64,000 nt of DNA from Methyloversatilis thermotolerans (GTDB lineage Bacteria; Pseudomonadota; Gammaproteobacteria; Burkholderiales; Rhodocyclaceae). Where the stretch lies: the NCBI RefSeq assembly GCF_000372885.1, contig NZ_KB889967.1, positions 3,671,430 to 3,735,429 on the forward strand, given 5' to 3'. This document shows positions 39,046 through 47,726 of the stretch, piece after piece. The position numbers and the translations under genes were made by a program. How positions within the stretch are numbered: the stretch's first letter is position 1; every line of letters begins with the position of its first letter. Below the pieces are notes generated by a model. The model did not search any database. It was given only the letters and a program-made list of their open reading frames with translations, and was not told the DNA's origin.

Positions 39046-41877
39046 GTGCTGCGGCGTTCCGTCATCCTTTCCCTGTTGTTCCTGTCCTGGTCGGCGCAGG
39101 CGGCCGACGCCATGGAGCCCCTGAAGGTTGATCCGGCCCTGCTTCCGCAGTCGAAGAAGCCTGCGAAGAAGGCGGACACGACTCGGACGGACGCCGCACC
39201 GGCGGGCGAGAATGCTGCGGATGGCATGGCGCAGGATGCGAGCGCAGTGCCCGGGCAGACCGCCGATACCGGAACTGGCGAGGCGCCGACCCGCACGCCG
39301 GCCGCCCAGGGTTTTCCGGTCACGCCGCCGCAGTCTGCGCCGGCACGGTCCGGCGACACGAAGGCGGAAGCGAAGGCGCCGGGCAAGGCTGCGGCGCTAC
39401 CGGCTGCGGCGCCCGCGTCCCGTGCTGTCGCGCCGGCCTCGACCGCAGCCGCTGGCACCGATCGATCGGTCGACGAAGCACCGCCGTATCGCAATGTGAC
39501 GACCGCCCGGAATCTGCCGCCGCTCAAGGTGGATCCTGCGTTGATGGGCACGCCGCCGGTAGCCCGGCGCAAGGTTCCTGCGCCCGCTGAACCGGTCGTG
39601 GTGGATTCGGCGGTCGCCGCGACCTCAGGCACCGAGGAGGGCGGCGCATTGCCACCGGTCGTGCAGGAGGATGACGAGTCGCAGGTGCTGCGTGGGGCGA
39701 TCACGCTGTCCGAGTACGTGGAACGCAATCCGGGGTCGCGCGCGACCCTGATTGCCGGGGACGAGCTCACCGGCACGACCGACGAAGTGATGCGCGCGAC
39801 CGGCTCGGCCGAACTGCGCAAGCCGGGAACGTCTCTGACCGCAGATGAGGTGGTGTACCAGCCGCCCACCGATGAACTGGTGGCGACTGGCAATGTCCGT
39901 CTTGTGCGGGGCGAGGATGTGGTGGAAGGTCCGGCGCTGCGCTACAAGCTCGGGCGCGGCGAAGGGGTGTTCGACAAGCCGCGCTACACGATACGGCGCA
40001 ATCTGCAGACCGGCGAGAACCTGCGCACCACGACCGGGCGCGGCGAGGCGAGCATCATGGAATTCCTCAGCGACAGCCGGGTGCGCATGGAAGGTGCGAC
40101 CTATTCGACCTGCGGTCCGGACAATCCGGACTGGTATGCGCAGGCGGATACGCTCAATCTCGATTTCGATTCCGATGTCGGTGATGGTCGCAATGGCAAG
40201 ATCGTTTTCAAGGGTGTTCCGGTGCTGTATTCGCCCTGGCTGGATTTCTCGTTGAACAACCGCCGCAAGTCGGGCTTCCTGACGCCCACCTTCGGCGTCA
40301 CCAACCGGACCGGTTTCGACCTGCTGCTGCCCTACTACTGGAACATCGCCCCGAACATGGACGCGACCTTCGCCGCCCGCATACTGGGTACGCGGGGCCT
40401 CATGTTGAGCAACGAGTTCCGCTATCTCGATTACGACTATTCGGGCCAGCTCAGGCTGGATTACCTGCCCAGCGACCGCATCGCCGAGCGGGATCGCTAT
40501 GCGTTCAGTTTCCAGCACAAACAGCGCGTCACCAACCGCCTGAACGCGAGCATCGACGTCAATTCGGTTTCCGATGTCGACTACTACACCGATCTGGGCA
40601 GTCGGCTTGCCATCACGTCGGTAAGCTATCTGCCGCGGAGCGGCACCCTGAGCTACAGCGGCGACTGGTGGTCACTGGTTGCAGGCGCAACGGAATACCA
40701 GGCGCTGGCGAATCGTCCTTCCACCTATTCGCAGATTCCATCGGTCACGCTCAGCGCCTATCGGGCGGATCTGCCTGCCGGCCTGGCCTTCCGGCTGAGC
40801 GGCAATTTCACCGAATTCCGCATCGACGATGTGAGCCGCGACGAAGGGCGTCGTACCTGGGTGTATCCGCAGCTTTCGCTGCCCATGCAGACGTCCTTTC
40901 TGTCCTTCACGCCAAAGATCGGTGTACATCTGACCAATTACGATCTCACCCGCGGCACCGCCAATGCCGGCGAACGGTCCTCGTTGTCACGCGCGGTGCC
41001 CATCGTCAGCCTGGATACCAGCACCGTGTTCGAGCGTGAGGCGGACATGTTCGGTCAGGGCATGGTCCAGACGCTGGAACCGCGTCTGTACTACCTGTAC
41101 GCGCCCTATCGGGATCAATCGGATTTTCCGGTGTTCGACACCGCGCTGGCGGACTTCAATTTCGCGCAGATCTTTTCCGAGAACGTGTTCTCGGGCCAGG
41201 ACCGCATCGCCGACGCCAACCAGCTCACCGCCGCCGCGATTTCACGCTTCATCGACCCCACGAATGGTGCCGAGAAGGCGCGTCTCGCTCTGGGGCAGCG
41301 CGTCTACTTCGCCAACCAGGACGTAACGCTGCCGGGCGGCCAGCGGCGCACCGGAAGCATTGCCAGCACGCTCGCAGCCGTGTCCGGCCAGCTTTTGCCC
41401 GATACCTGGGTGGATGCAGCCGTCCAGTACAATACCGACCTGTCGCAGACCGAGCGTTACAGCGTTTCGGCGCGCTGGAATCCGCGCGAGGCGCATGTGC
41501 TGAATACGGCCTACCGCTTCCGTCGTTCCACCACTTCGGGCGTTTCCGACATCCGCGACATCGACGTGTCGGCACAATGGCCGATCACCAACCGGTGGTA
41601 TGGCGTGGCACGGCACAATTACTCGATCGCCGAACGACGCCTGGTGGAAGGTCTGGCCGGTGTCGAATACAACGGCGGGTGCTGGGTGGGACGCGTGGTA
41701 TTCCAGCGCATCGCCACCAATGTGTCGCGCACGCGGACCGCGCTGTTCTTCCAGCTCGAACTGAGCGATTTCTCGAGCATAGGCTCGAACCCGCTCGACG
41801 CGCTCAAGCGCAGCATTCCTGGCTATGGCCAGATCAACCAGAGTGTCGCCGATCCCATCTTCGGCGAAAGCTACTGA
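39046..41877 (+). CDS. lptD: LPS-assembly protein LptD
   Basis: A 943-residue outer-membrane translocon for lipopolysaccharide, working with LptE. I chose the GTG at 39046 because it opens a clean signal peptide (VLRRSVILSLLFLSWSAQA). In-frame ATG 38953 would put 31 odd residues in front. After the signal come about 170 residues rich in Ala, Pro, Lys and Thr, absent from most LptDs, with the DPAL motif (KVDPALLPQ, KVDPALMGT) appearing twice. The periplasmic LptA-like domain (TLIAGDELTGTTDEVMRATG onward, about 230) and the beta-barrel (FKGVPVLYSPWLDFSL...) follow. It is first in lptD-surA-pdxA-ksgA. Confidence 0.92.
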   Translation: MLRRSVILSLLFLSWSAQAADAMEPLKVDPALLPQSKKPAKKADTTRTDAAPAGENAADGMAQDASAVPGQTADTGTGEAPTRTPAAQGFPVTPPQSAPARSGDTKAEAKAPGKAAALPAAAPASRAVAPASTAAAGTDRSVDEAPPYRNVTTARNLPPLKVDPALMGTPPVARRKVPAPAEPVVVDSAVAATSGTEEGGALPPVVQEDDESQVLRGAITLSEYVERNPGSRATLIAGDELTGTTDEVMRATGSAELRKPGTSLTADEVVYQPPTDELVATGNVRLVRGEDVVEGPALRYKLGRGEGVFDKPRYTIRRNLQTGENLRTTTGRGEASIMEFLSDSRVRMEGATYSTCGPDNPDWYAQADTLNLDFDSDVGDGRNGKIVFKGVPVLYSPWLDFSLNNRRKSGFLTPTFGVTNRTGFDLLLPYYWNIAPNMDATFAARILGTRGLMLSNEFRYLDYDYSGQLRLDYLPSDRIAERDRYAFSFQHKQRVTNRLNASIDVNSVSDVDYYTDLGSRLAITSVSYLPRSGTLSYSGDWWSLVAGATEYQALANRPSTYSQIPSVTLSAYRADLPAGLAFRLSGNFTEFRIDDVSRDEGRRTWVYPQLSLPMQTSFLSFTPKIGVHLTNYDLTRGTANAGERSSLSRAVPIVSLDTSTVFEREADMFGQGMVQTLEPRLYYLYAPYRDQSDFPVFDTALADFNFAQIFSENVFSGQDRIADANQLTAAAISRFIDPTNGAEKARLALGQRVYFANQDVTLPGGQRRTGSIASTLAAVSGQLLPDTWVDAAVQYNTDLSQTERYSVSARWNPREAHVLNTAYRFRRSTTSGVSDIRDIDVSAQWPITNRWYGVARHNYSIAERRLVEGLAGVEYNGGCWVGRVVFQRIATNVSRTRTALFFQLELSDFSSIGSNPLDALKRSIPGYGQINQSVADPIFGESY

Positions 41878-41880
41878 CGG

Positions 41881-43212
41881 ATGTCCATCATGCAGAAGTT
41901 CCTGGCCCGGCCATTCGCGCTGCTCGTCCTGTCCCTGTTCCTCAATGCCCCGGCCGGGGCGCAGGAAGAGCCGACCGATACCGTCGAGGTCGACCGCATC
42001 GTCGCAGTGGTGAATACCGATGCGATCACGCTTTACGAACTGCGCTCGCGCACCGATCAGGCCATCGCCCAGTTGCGTTCGCGCAATGTGACGCCACCGC
42101 CGCGCGAGGAATTCGAGCGCCAGGTGCTCGAACGCATGATCTACGAGAAGGTCCAGCTCCAGTATGCGGACGAGACGCAGATGCGCGTGGATGACCGTGT
42201 GCTCGACGCGGCGCTCGGGCGCATCGCCGAAAGCAACAACATGAATGTGACACAACTGCGTTCCGCGGTGGAACGCGACGGCATTTCCTGGAGCCGGTTC
42301 CGAGAGGATATCCGGAAGGAAATCATCCTGACCCGCCTGCGCGACCGCGAAGTGGACAGCCGGGTGGTGGTGACCGAAGGCGAGATCGACCACTACATCG
42401 CCAATCCGGAGCGCAAGGCGGAACAGCGTGAGGAATACAATGTGTCGCACATCCTGCTGCGGGTGCCGGAAGGCGCCGGGCCGGATGTGCTGCTGCGGCT
42501 GAAGGCGCGTGCCGATGCAGCGCTCGAACAGCTCAGGCGCGGCGACGATTTCGCGCGTGTCGCAGCGTCCTACTCGGACGCCCAGGACGCGCTGTCCGGT
42601 GGCAGCCTCGGATGGCGTCCGCTCGATCGCATGCCCCAGCTCTTCGCCGATCTGATGCCTTCGATGAAGCCCGGCGAGGTCAGCGACATCCTGCGCAGCC
42701 CCGCCGGTTTCCACATCGTGAAGCTGGTCGACAAGCGCGGCGGAACCGGTGCCGACGATGCCCGCGTCAGTCAGACGCATGCGCGGCACATCCTGATCAA
42801 GACCTCGGAGGTGCTGAACGATGCCGAGGCTCGCCGACGACTGACCTCGATCAAGGAACGTCTGGACAATGGCGCCGATTTTGCCGAGCTGGCGCGCTCG
42901 AATTCCCAGGACCTGTCGGCCGCCAAAGGCGGTGACCTCGGCTGGCTCTATCCCGGCGATACGGTGCCCGAGTTCGAACGAGCGATGAATGCCCTGCAGC
43001 CGGGCAAGGTGAGCGATCCGGTACAGACGCCTTTTGGCTGGCACCTCATCCAGGTGGTGGAACGCCGGGTGGAGGATGTGTCGATGGAGCGGCAGCGCGC
43101 TGCCGCGCGACTGGCGCTGCGCGAACGCAAGGCGGAGGAGGTCTATCAGGACTGGGTCCGCCAGTTGCGCGATCGCGCCTATGTCGAACTGCGCGTGGCC
43201 GAGGACAGGTGA
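41881..43212 (+). CDS. surA: Periplasmic chaperone / peptidyl-prolyl isomerase SurA
   Basis: A 443-residue SurA guiding outer-membrane proteins, including LptD, through the periplasm. A signal peptide (about 1-27) precedes the N-terminal chaperone region ([21 protein letters not shown]). Two parvulin domains follow: P1 with HILLRVPEG and [13 protein letters not shown], and P2 with [11 protein letters not shown] and [17 protein letters not shown]. It begins 3 bp after lptD and overlaps pdxA. Confidence 0.95.
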   Translation: MSIMQKFLARPFALLVLSLFLNAPAGAQEEPTDTVEVDRIVAVVNTDAITLYELRSRTDQAIAQLRSRNVTPPPREEFERQVLERMIYEKVQLQYADETQMRVDDRVLDAALGRIAESNNMNVTQLRSAVERDGISWSRFREDIRKEIILTRLRDREVDSRVVVTEGEIDHYIANPERKAEQREEYNVSHILLRVPEGAGPDVLLRLKARADAALEQLRRGDDFARVAASYSDAQDALSGGSLGWRPLDRMPQLFADLMPSMKPGEVSDILRSPAGFHIVKLVDKRGGTGADDARVSQTHARHILIKTSEVLNDAEARRRLTSIKERLDNGADFAELARSNSQDLSAAKGGDLGWLYPGDTVPEFERAMNALQPGKVSDPVQTPFGWHLIQVVERRVEDVSMERQRAAARLALRERKAEEVYQDWVRQLRDRAYVELRVAEDR

Positions 43213-44204
43213 AGCAGCCCTGCATCGCGCTGACCAGCGGCGAGCCGGCGGGCATCGGACCTGAGTTGTGTGCGGCACTTGCCGCGCGGCAGTTTGCCGC
43301 ACGCATCGTGGTGCTCGGCGACGCCGCACTGATTGCCGAGCGGGCGCGCAGCGTGGGTGTGCCGCTCCGGGTGCGCGAGTATCGCGCCGGGCAGCCGGCC
43401 GAGTGCGGTACGCTCGATGTGCTGCATGTCCCGCTTGCCCGATCGGCGATCGCCGGACGCCTGGATCCGCTCAATGCGCCTTACGTCCTGTCGCTGCTCG
43501 ACCGCGCGCGCGACGGCTGCCTCGCTGGCGAATTCGCCGCCATGGTCACCGCGCCGCTGCACAAGGGCGTGATCAACGACGCAGGCATTCCTTTCACCGG
43601 CCATACCGAATATCTTGCCGATACCACCGGCACGCCGCAGGTGGTGATGATGCTGGCAGGGCGCACCGGTGCCGCCGGTGACGGACCCTGGCTGCGCGTT
43701 GCGCTGGCGACCACCCATCTGCCGCTGGCCGCCGTGCCCCCGGCCATTACGCGTGAGTCGCTGACCGCCACGCTGCGCATCCTTCACCATGATCTGCAGC
43801 GGCGCTTCGGCATTGACCAGCCACGCATCGTCGTCGCCGGCCTCAATCCGCACGCCGGTGAAGGCGGGCATATGGGGCGCGAAGAAATCGACGTGATCGC
43901 GCCGGTGCTCGACGCACTGCGCGGCGAGGGCATGCAGCTCGAAGGCCCGCTGCCGGCGGACACGCTGTTCGTGCCGCGCCATCTTGCCGGCGCGGACGCG
44001 GTGCTGGCCATGTTCCACGACCAGGGACTGCCGGTGCTCAAGTACGCCACCTTTGGCCATGGCATCAATATCACGCTGGGGCTGCCCATCATCCGCACCT
44101 CGGTCGATCACGGCACCGCGCTGGACCTTGCCGGCACCGGTCGTGCCGACGCCGGCAGTCTGGTAGAGGCGGTCGAGGCGGCCATCGCGATGGCGACGCA
44201 CTGA
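43209..44204 (+). CDS. pdxA: 4-hydroxythreonine-4-phosphate dehydrogenase
   Basis: A 331-residue NAD-dependent, metal-requiring enzyme of pyridoxal phosphate synthesis. It starts at GTG 43209, overlapping the surA stop (GTGA). Signatures are [36 protein letters not shown] (metal His), [16 protein letters not shown] (metal His) and [11 protein letters not shown] (third His). The surA-pdxA-ksgA order is the classic proteobacterial arrangement. Confidence 0.95.
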   Translation: MKQPCIALTSGEPAGIGPELCAALAARQFAARIVVLGDAALIAERARSVGVPLRVREYRAGQPAECGTLDVLHVPLARSAIAGRLDPLNAPYVLSLLDRARDGCLAGEFAAMVTAPLHKGVINDAGIPFTGHTEYLADTTGTPQVVMMLAGRTGAAGDGPWLRVALATTHLPLAAVPPAITRESLTATLRILHHDLQRRFGIDQPRIVVAGLNPHAGEGGHMGREEIDVIAPVLDALRGEGMQLEGPLPADTLFVPRHLAGADAVLAMFHDQGLPVLKYATFGHGINITLGLPIIRTSVDHGTALDLAGTGRADAGSLVEAVEAAIAMATH

Positions 44205-44217
44205 TGGATATCCGGTG

Positions 44218-45006
44218 ATGGACGGTCATCGCGCGCGCAAGCGCTTCGGCCAGAACTTCCTGGTCGATGGCAACATCATCCGCAAGATCGTGGCGGCCAT
44301 CGATCCGAAGCCGGATCAGGTCATCGTCGAAATCGGTCCCGGTCTGGGGGCGATGACGCGGCCGGTCAGCGAAGGGCTGGCGCGCATGCACGTGGTCGAG
44401 ATCGACCGCGACCTTGCCGCGCGGCTGCGCGAGGGCGATCTGGCGTCCAGGCTGGAGATTCACGAAACCGACGCGCTGAAGTTCGACTTTGCTGCGCTGG
44501 GGCCGGATCTGCGCGTGATCGGCAATCTGCCGTACAACATTTCCAGCCCGCTGCTTTTTCATCTCGCGGAGCACGCCGAGCGCATCCGCGACATGACTTT
44601 CATGCTGCAGAAGGAAGTGGTGGACCGCATCGTCGCCGCACCGGACAGCGACGAGTATGGCCGGCTGTCGGTCATGCTGCAGTACCGCTTCGAATGCGCC
44701 CACCTGTTCGACGTGCCGCCCGGCGCCTTCAGGCCCGCACCCAAGGTGATGTCGGCCATCGTGCATCTGCGTCCGCGCCCGCTCGAACAGCTCGGCGCGC
44801 GCGATCCGCTGCTCATGTCCGCCATCGTCAAGGCCGCCTTCGGTCAGCGCCGCAAGACGCTGCGCAACACCTTGCGCGCATACCTCGACGCCGCCGACTG
44901 GGACGCGCTGGGCATCGACCCGGCACGCCGCGGCGAAACCCTCGAAGTCGCCGACTACGTGCGCATCGCCAACCACTGCGCCGATCGCGCCGCGTCGCGC
45001 GGCTGA
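44218..45006 (+). CDS. ksgA: 16S rRNA dimethyladenosine transferase
   Basis: A 262-residue SAM methyltransferase that dimethylates two adjacent adenines near the 3' end of 16S rRNA during small-subunit maturation. KRFGQNFLVDGNIIRKIV, EIGPGLGAMT (SAM motif I), NLPYNISSPL (NLPY catalytic motif) and FGQRRKTLRNTL are diagnostic. Start is ATG 44218; a GTG one codon earlier (44215) is equally possible. It ends the lptD operon and converges with a DUF2892 gene. Confidence 0.95.
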   Translation: MDGHRARKRFGQNFLVDGNIIRKIVAAIDPKPDQVIVEIGPGLGAMTRPVSEGLARMHVVEIDRDLAARLREGDLASRLEIHETDALKFDFAALGPDLRVIGNLPYNISSPLLFHLAEHAERIRDMTFMLQKEVVDRIVAAPDSDEYGRLSVMLQYRFECAHLFDVPPGAFRPAPKVMSAIVHLRPRPLEQLGARDPLLMSAIVKAAFGQRRKTLRNTLRAYLDAADWDALGIDPARRGETLEVADYVRIANHCADRAASRG

Positions 45007-45010
45007 ACGA

Positions 45011-45027
45011 CCCGCCGCCAGGGCGGG
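45011..45027. terminator. Possible bidirectional transcription-end hairpin
   Basis: A CCCGCC/GGCGGG stem with a 5-nt loop sits in the 26-bp gap between convergent ksgA and the DUF2892 gene, with AAC/GTT extensions nearby. There is no T-tract, so this is weak. Confidence 0.3.
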
Positions 45028-45032
45028 ACGGT

Positions 45033-45230
45033 TCAGGCGTCCTTGCGTACGCCGCAGGTATTGATGCCGAGCAGCGGATAGACCGGGCAGAAATTGAACA
45101 GCCCGGTCAGCAGCGGCACCACGCCGATATATCCCCACACGCCTATGGTGCCCATGGCGGCCAGCGCGATCAGCGCGATGCCGACGACGATGCGCAGAAT
45201 CTTGTCGATGCCGCCCACATTGGATTTCAT
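45033..45230 (-). CDS. DUF2892 inner-membrane protein
   Basis: A 65-residue membrane protein with two hydrophobic helices (ILRIVVGIALIALAAMG and a segment around GYIGVVPLLTG) followed by FNFCPVYPLLGINTCG with two conserved cysteines. This is the DUF2892 (YgaP C-terminal-like) family, often found near rhodanese or sulfide-handling genes, though none is here. An AGGG ribosome site precedes the ATG. A perfect 9-bp inverted repeat lies 20 bp upstream of the start. Confidence 0.85.
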   Translation of the reverse strand: MKSNVGGIDKILRIVVGIALIALAAMGTIGVWGYIGVVPLLTGLFNFCPVYPLLGINTCGVRKDA

Positions 45231-45249
45231 GATGATGCCCTCGCTTGCT

Positions 45250-45273
45250 GGATGATGACGGCAATCATCATCC
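45250..45273. promoter_or_regulatory. Inverted repeat upstream of the DUF2892 gene
   Basis: GGATGATGA and TCATCATCC form perfect 9-bp arms around a 6-bp centre, with TGC/GCA extending the symmetry outside. It could be an operator or a leader hairpin of the DUF2892 gene. Confidence 0.45.
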
Positions 45274-45389
45274 GCAAGGCGCGCCGCGGGGTCTGTGACC
45301 GAGGTTACACACGCTGCGGGCGGCCACCCCTCTTGATCTGTTCATGACAAAAGAATAGTTTCGGGGTTTTTGCGGCGGATGACCTCATC

Positions 45390-47006
45390 GTGCATCGCTC
45401 CCTCGCCCTGGTGCTTTCCGGACTGGCCGTCATCGCGCCGGCGGCGGCGCGCGAGCCCGCCGACCGTCTGCTCGACGAGCAGCAACTGCAGCGCGAGCGG
45501 CAACTCATGCGGCGCGAAAGCCCTGTCCCGCCGGTCGCAGCCGAACCGGCTCTGGATGTGCCGCCGGCGTCGGTGAGCGAGAGCGGGGAGGTATTGCGCG
45601 GCTACCGCATCGTGCTGGATGACGCCGGTTTGCTCGACGAAGCGGACATGCGCGCGCTGCTCGCGCCGTATCGCGAAATCGACCTGGGCATGGCGAGGCT
45701 GTCACTGCTGTTGCGTCGCATCGATGCAGCGCTGGTGTTGCGTGGCCTGGTCACCTCGCATGCCCATGTGCGTACCGTCGATCCGGAGCGGCAGGTGATC
45801 GAGATTGCCGTCGTGCCGGGGCGCGTTGCGGCAATCCGTTCCGAATCCGCCGACCGGCGTGCCCTGGGGCGCGCCTTTCCGGTCAGGGAAGGCGATGTGC
45901 TCGATCAGATGGCGCTGGAACAGGGGGTGCAGCAGATCAATCGCCTGCGTACCCGCCAGGCCAGTGTGCAGATACTGCCCGGTGCCCGCCCGGGAGACAG
46001 CGTGCTCGACATCGATGTGTCGGGCGCCGCCTCGGTCGGCGCGTCAGCGGGCGTGGACAATCTCGGCAATGCGGCAACCGGCCGCAGCCGACTGCGTGCA
46101 GGCCTGCACGCGAGCGACCTGTTCGGCCTGTTCGAGGACATGCAGTTCGCCCGGGTGCACAGCGCCGGCTCCGAGGCCACCATCGCGTCGTTCGCGCTGC
46201 CCTCCGGCTATTCCACCTGGAGCGCCACGTACGCAGCCTCGCATTCCGACGTCGATGTACTCGGACTGGCGCTCGATACGTCGGTGCGCACGGCGGTTTT
46301 CGGCTGGAACCGGGTGATCGGCCTGAACGACCGGCTGCGCGATGCCTTCGACCTGTCGATCACGCGTAGCCGCATCGCCCGCTCGCTGGAGGACCTTGCG
46401 TTGAGAACGCGCCGCACCAGCGTTCTGCGACTTGCCTGGACCCGCAGCGGCGCATGGGGTGACGGACAGTTCCTGATCGAGCCGGCGCTGTCGCTCGGCC
46501 TTCGTGGTTTCGGCGCGGACGACGATGCAAAAGGCACTCCCGACACCTTCGTGCACAACCAGTTTCGCAAGCTTGCAATGACCGTTGCCTGTGCGCTGCC
46601 GCTGAGCGGAGGCGGGGTCGATCTGGACCTGCGTCTGCATGCACAGCATGCCGAGGTGGCGCTGCCCGCAGCCGAACAGATCGTGCTGGGCGGCATGCAT
46701 TCGGTGCGCGGTTTCGACGAGGCCCTGCTGGCCGGAGACCGTGGTTACAACGTGAGGACGGAACTGCGTCTGCCGGCATGGCAGGGGCCGCTGGAGGCGG
46801 CACTCCGTGCGTTCCTCCACCTCGACGCAGGGCGCGCCCGCGCGGTCGGAAACCGCGCGGATTTTCTGTCCAGCTTCGGCGCCGGCATGCGCGGACAGGC
46901 CGGTGGCGCGGTGTGGGAGGCGGTGCTCAGCACGCCGCTGGCAGAGCCGTCCCGGTTTCCCCGCGATCGCTGGACGGTCCATTTCATGTTCGCCTACTCG
47001 ATATGA
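45390..47006 (+). CDS. TpsB outer-membrane transporter (ShlB/FhaC/HecB family)
   Basis: A 538-residue two-partner secretion transporter. From GTG 45390 it has a short signal peptide (about 1-20). A charged linker helix (DEQQLQRERQLMRRE) follows, then a POTRA-type region about 60-150 (YRIVLDDAGLLDEADM..., IEIAVVPGRVAAI), and a 16-stranded barrel. The conserved loop motif VRGF (GGMHSVRGFDEALL) is present and the C-terminus ends in aromatic strand residues (MFAYSI). It exports the TpsA protein encoded two genes downstream. Confidence 0.9.
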   Translation: MHRSLALVLSGLAVIAPAAAREPADRLLDEQQLQRERQLMRRESPVPPVAAEPALDVPPASVSESGEVLRGYRIVLDDAGLLDEADMRALLAPYREIDLGMARLSLLLRRIDAALVLRGLVTSHAHVRTVDPERQVIEIAVVPGRVAAIRSESADRRALGRAFPVREGDVLDQMALEQGVQQINRLRTRQASVQILPGARPGDSVLDIDVSGAASVGASAGVDNLGNAATGRSRLRAGLHASDLFGLFEDMQFARVHSAGSEATIASFALPSGYSTWSATYAASHSDVDVLGLALDTSVRTAVFGWNRVIGLNDRLRDAFDLSITRSRIARSLEDLALRTRRTSVLRLAWTRSGAWGDGQFLIEPALSLGLRGFGADDDAKGTPDTFVHNQFRKLAMTVACALPLSGGGVDLDLRLHAQHAEVALPAAEQIVLGGMHSVRGFDEALLAGDRGYNVRTELRLPAWQGPLEAALRAFLHLDAGRARAVGNRADFLSSFGAGMRGQAGGAVWEAVLSTPLAEPSRFPRDRWTVHFMFAYSI

Positions 47007-47015
47007 GGTTCCGGC

Positions 47016-47726
47016 ATGCGTCATCCAATCCATATCCTCATCGCGGTGCTCTACCTGGGACTGTCCTGCACACAGGCACAGACGCCGGCCGAAGCTGGCG
47101 TCGCGGACGCGCGGCAGAAGGCGAGGGCGGTACTGCTGCATCGCGCCTCCGCCGAGGGCTTCGCCGCGGCGGAGGCACGCGCGTCCGCGGACGTGCAGGC
47201 TGACGCCGCGATCGAGCGCTGGCTGGAATCGCGACTGAAGCCCGACGAGCCGACCGAGCAGGCACTGCGCGCGCGATATCAGGACCTCGTCGCGCAGATG
47301 GGGCCGCACGAGTATCGCCTCAGCATGCTGCTCACTCCGGATGCGGAAGCGGCGCACATGGCCCATCGACGCCTGAGCTCGGGTGAGGACTTCGCCACGC
47401 TGGCGCGCATCCTTTCGCGTGCGCCATCGGCTTCGCGCGGGGGAGAGCTGGGGTGGTTCAGCTTTCCGCTGCCGGCAGCACAGGGCCGGACCGCCGGCCT
47501 GCCGCTGCCGGTTGCGCGTGCGCTGCCGGGCATGCACCCGGGGCAGGTGAGCGCGCCGCTGGACATCGGCGACGCGCTCATCATCGTCCGCCTGGATGAG
47601 GTCCGTGACACGCGGGTTCCGTTGTTCGAGGACGTGGCGCAGCTGCTGCGCGACCTCTACATCCGCGAGTCGCTCCGTGCGCGTGCCCGAGCGCTGGCAA
47701 TGGAACTGCGGAGTGCGGGCGAATGA
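47016..47726 (+). CDS. Periplasmic parvulin-type peptidyl-prolyl isomerase-like protein
   Basis: A 236-residue exported protein: signal peptide (about 1-21), an Ala-rich helical N-domain, and one PpiC-like rotamase domain. That domain (about 100-200) has YRLSMLLTPDAEAAHMA, GEDFATLARILSRAPSASRGGELGWFSF and LPGMHPGQVSAPLDIGDALIIVRLDE. The family's usual HILV-type His is replaced in YRLSMLL, so catalysis is uncertain and chaperoning more likely. It lies 9 bp after TpsB and overlaps TpsA by 4 bp, pointing to a dedicated secretion chaperone. Confidence 0.82.
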   Translation: MRHPIHILIAVLYLGLSCTQAQTPAEAGVADARQKARAVLLHRASAEGFAAAEARASADVQADAAIERWLESRLKPDEPTEQALRARYQDLVAQMGPHEYRLSMLLTPDAEAAHMAHRRLSSGEDFATLARILSRAPSASRGGELGWFSFPLPAAQGRTAGLPLPVARALPGMHPGQVSAPLDIGDALIIVRLDEVRDTRVPLFEDVAQLLRDLYIRESLRARARALAMELRSAGE

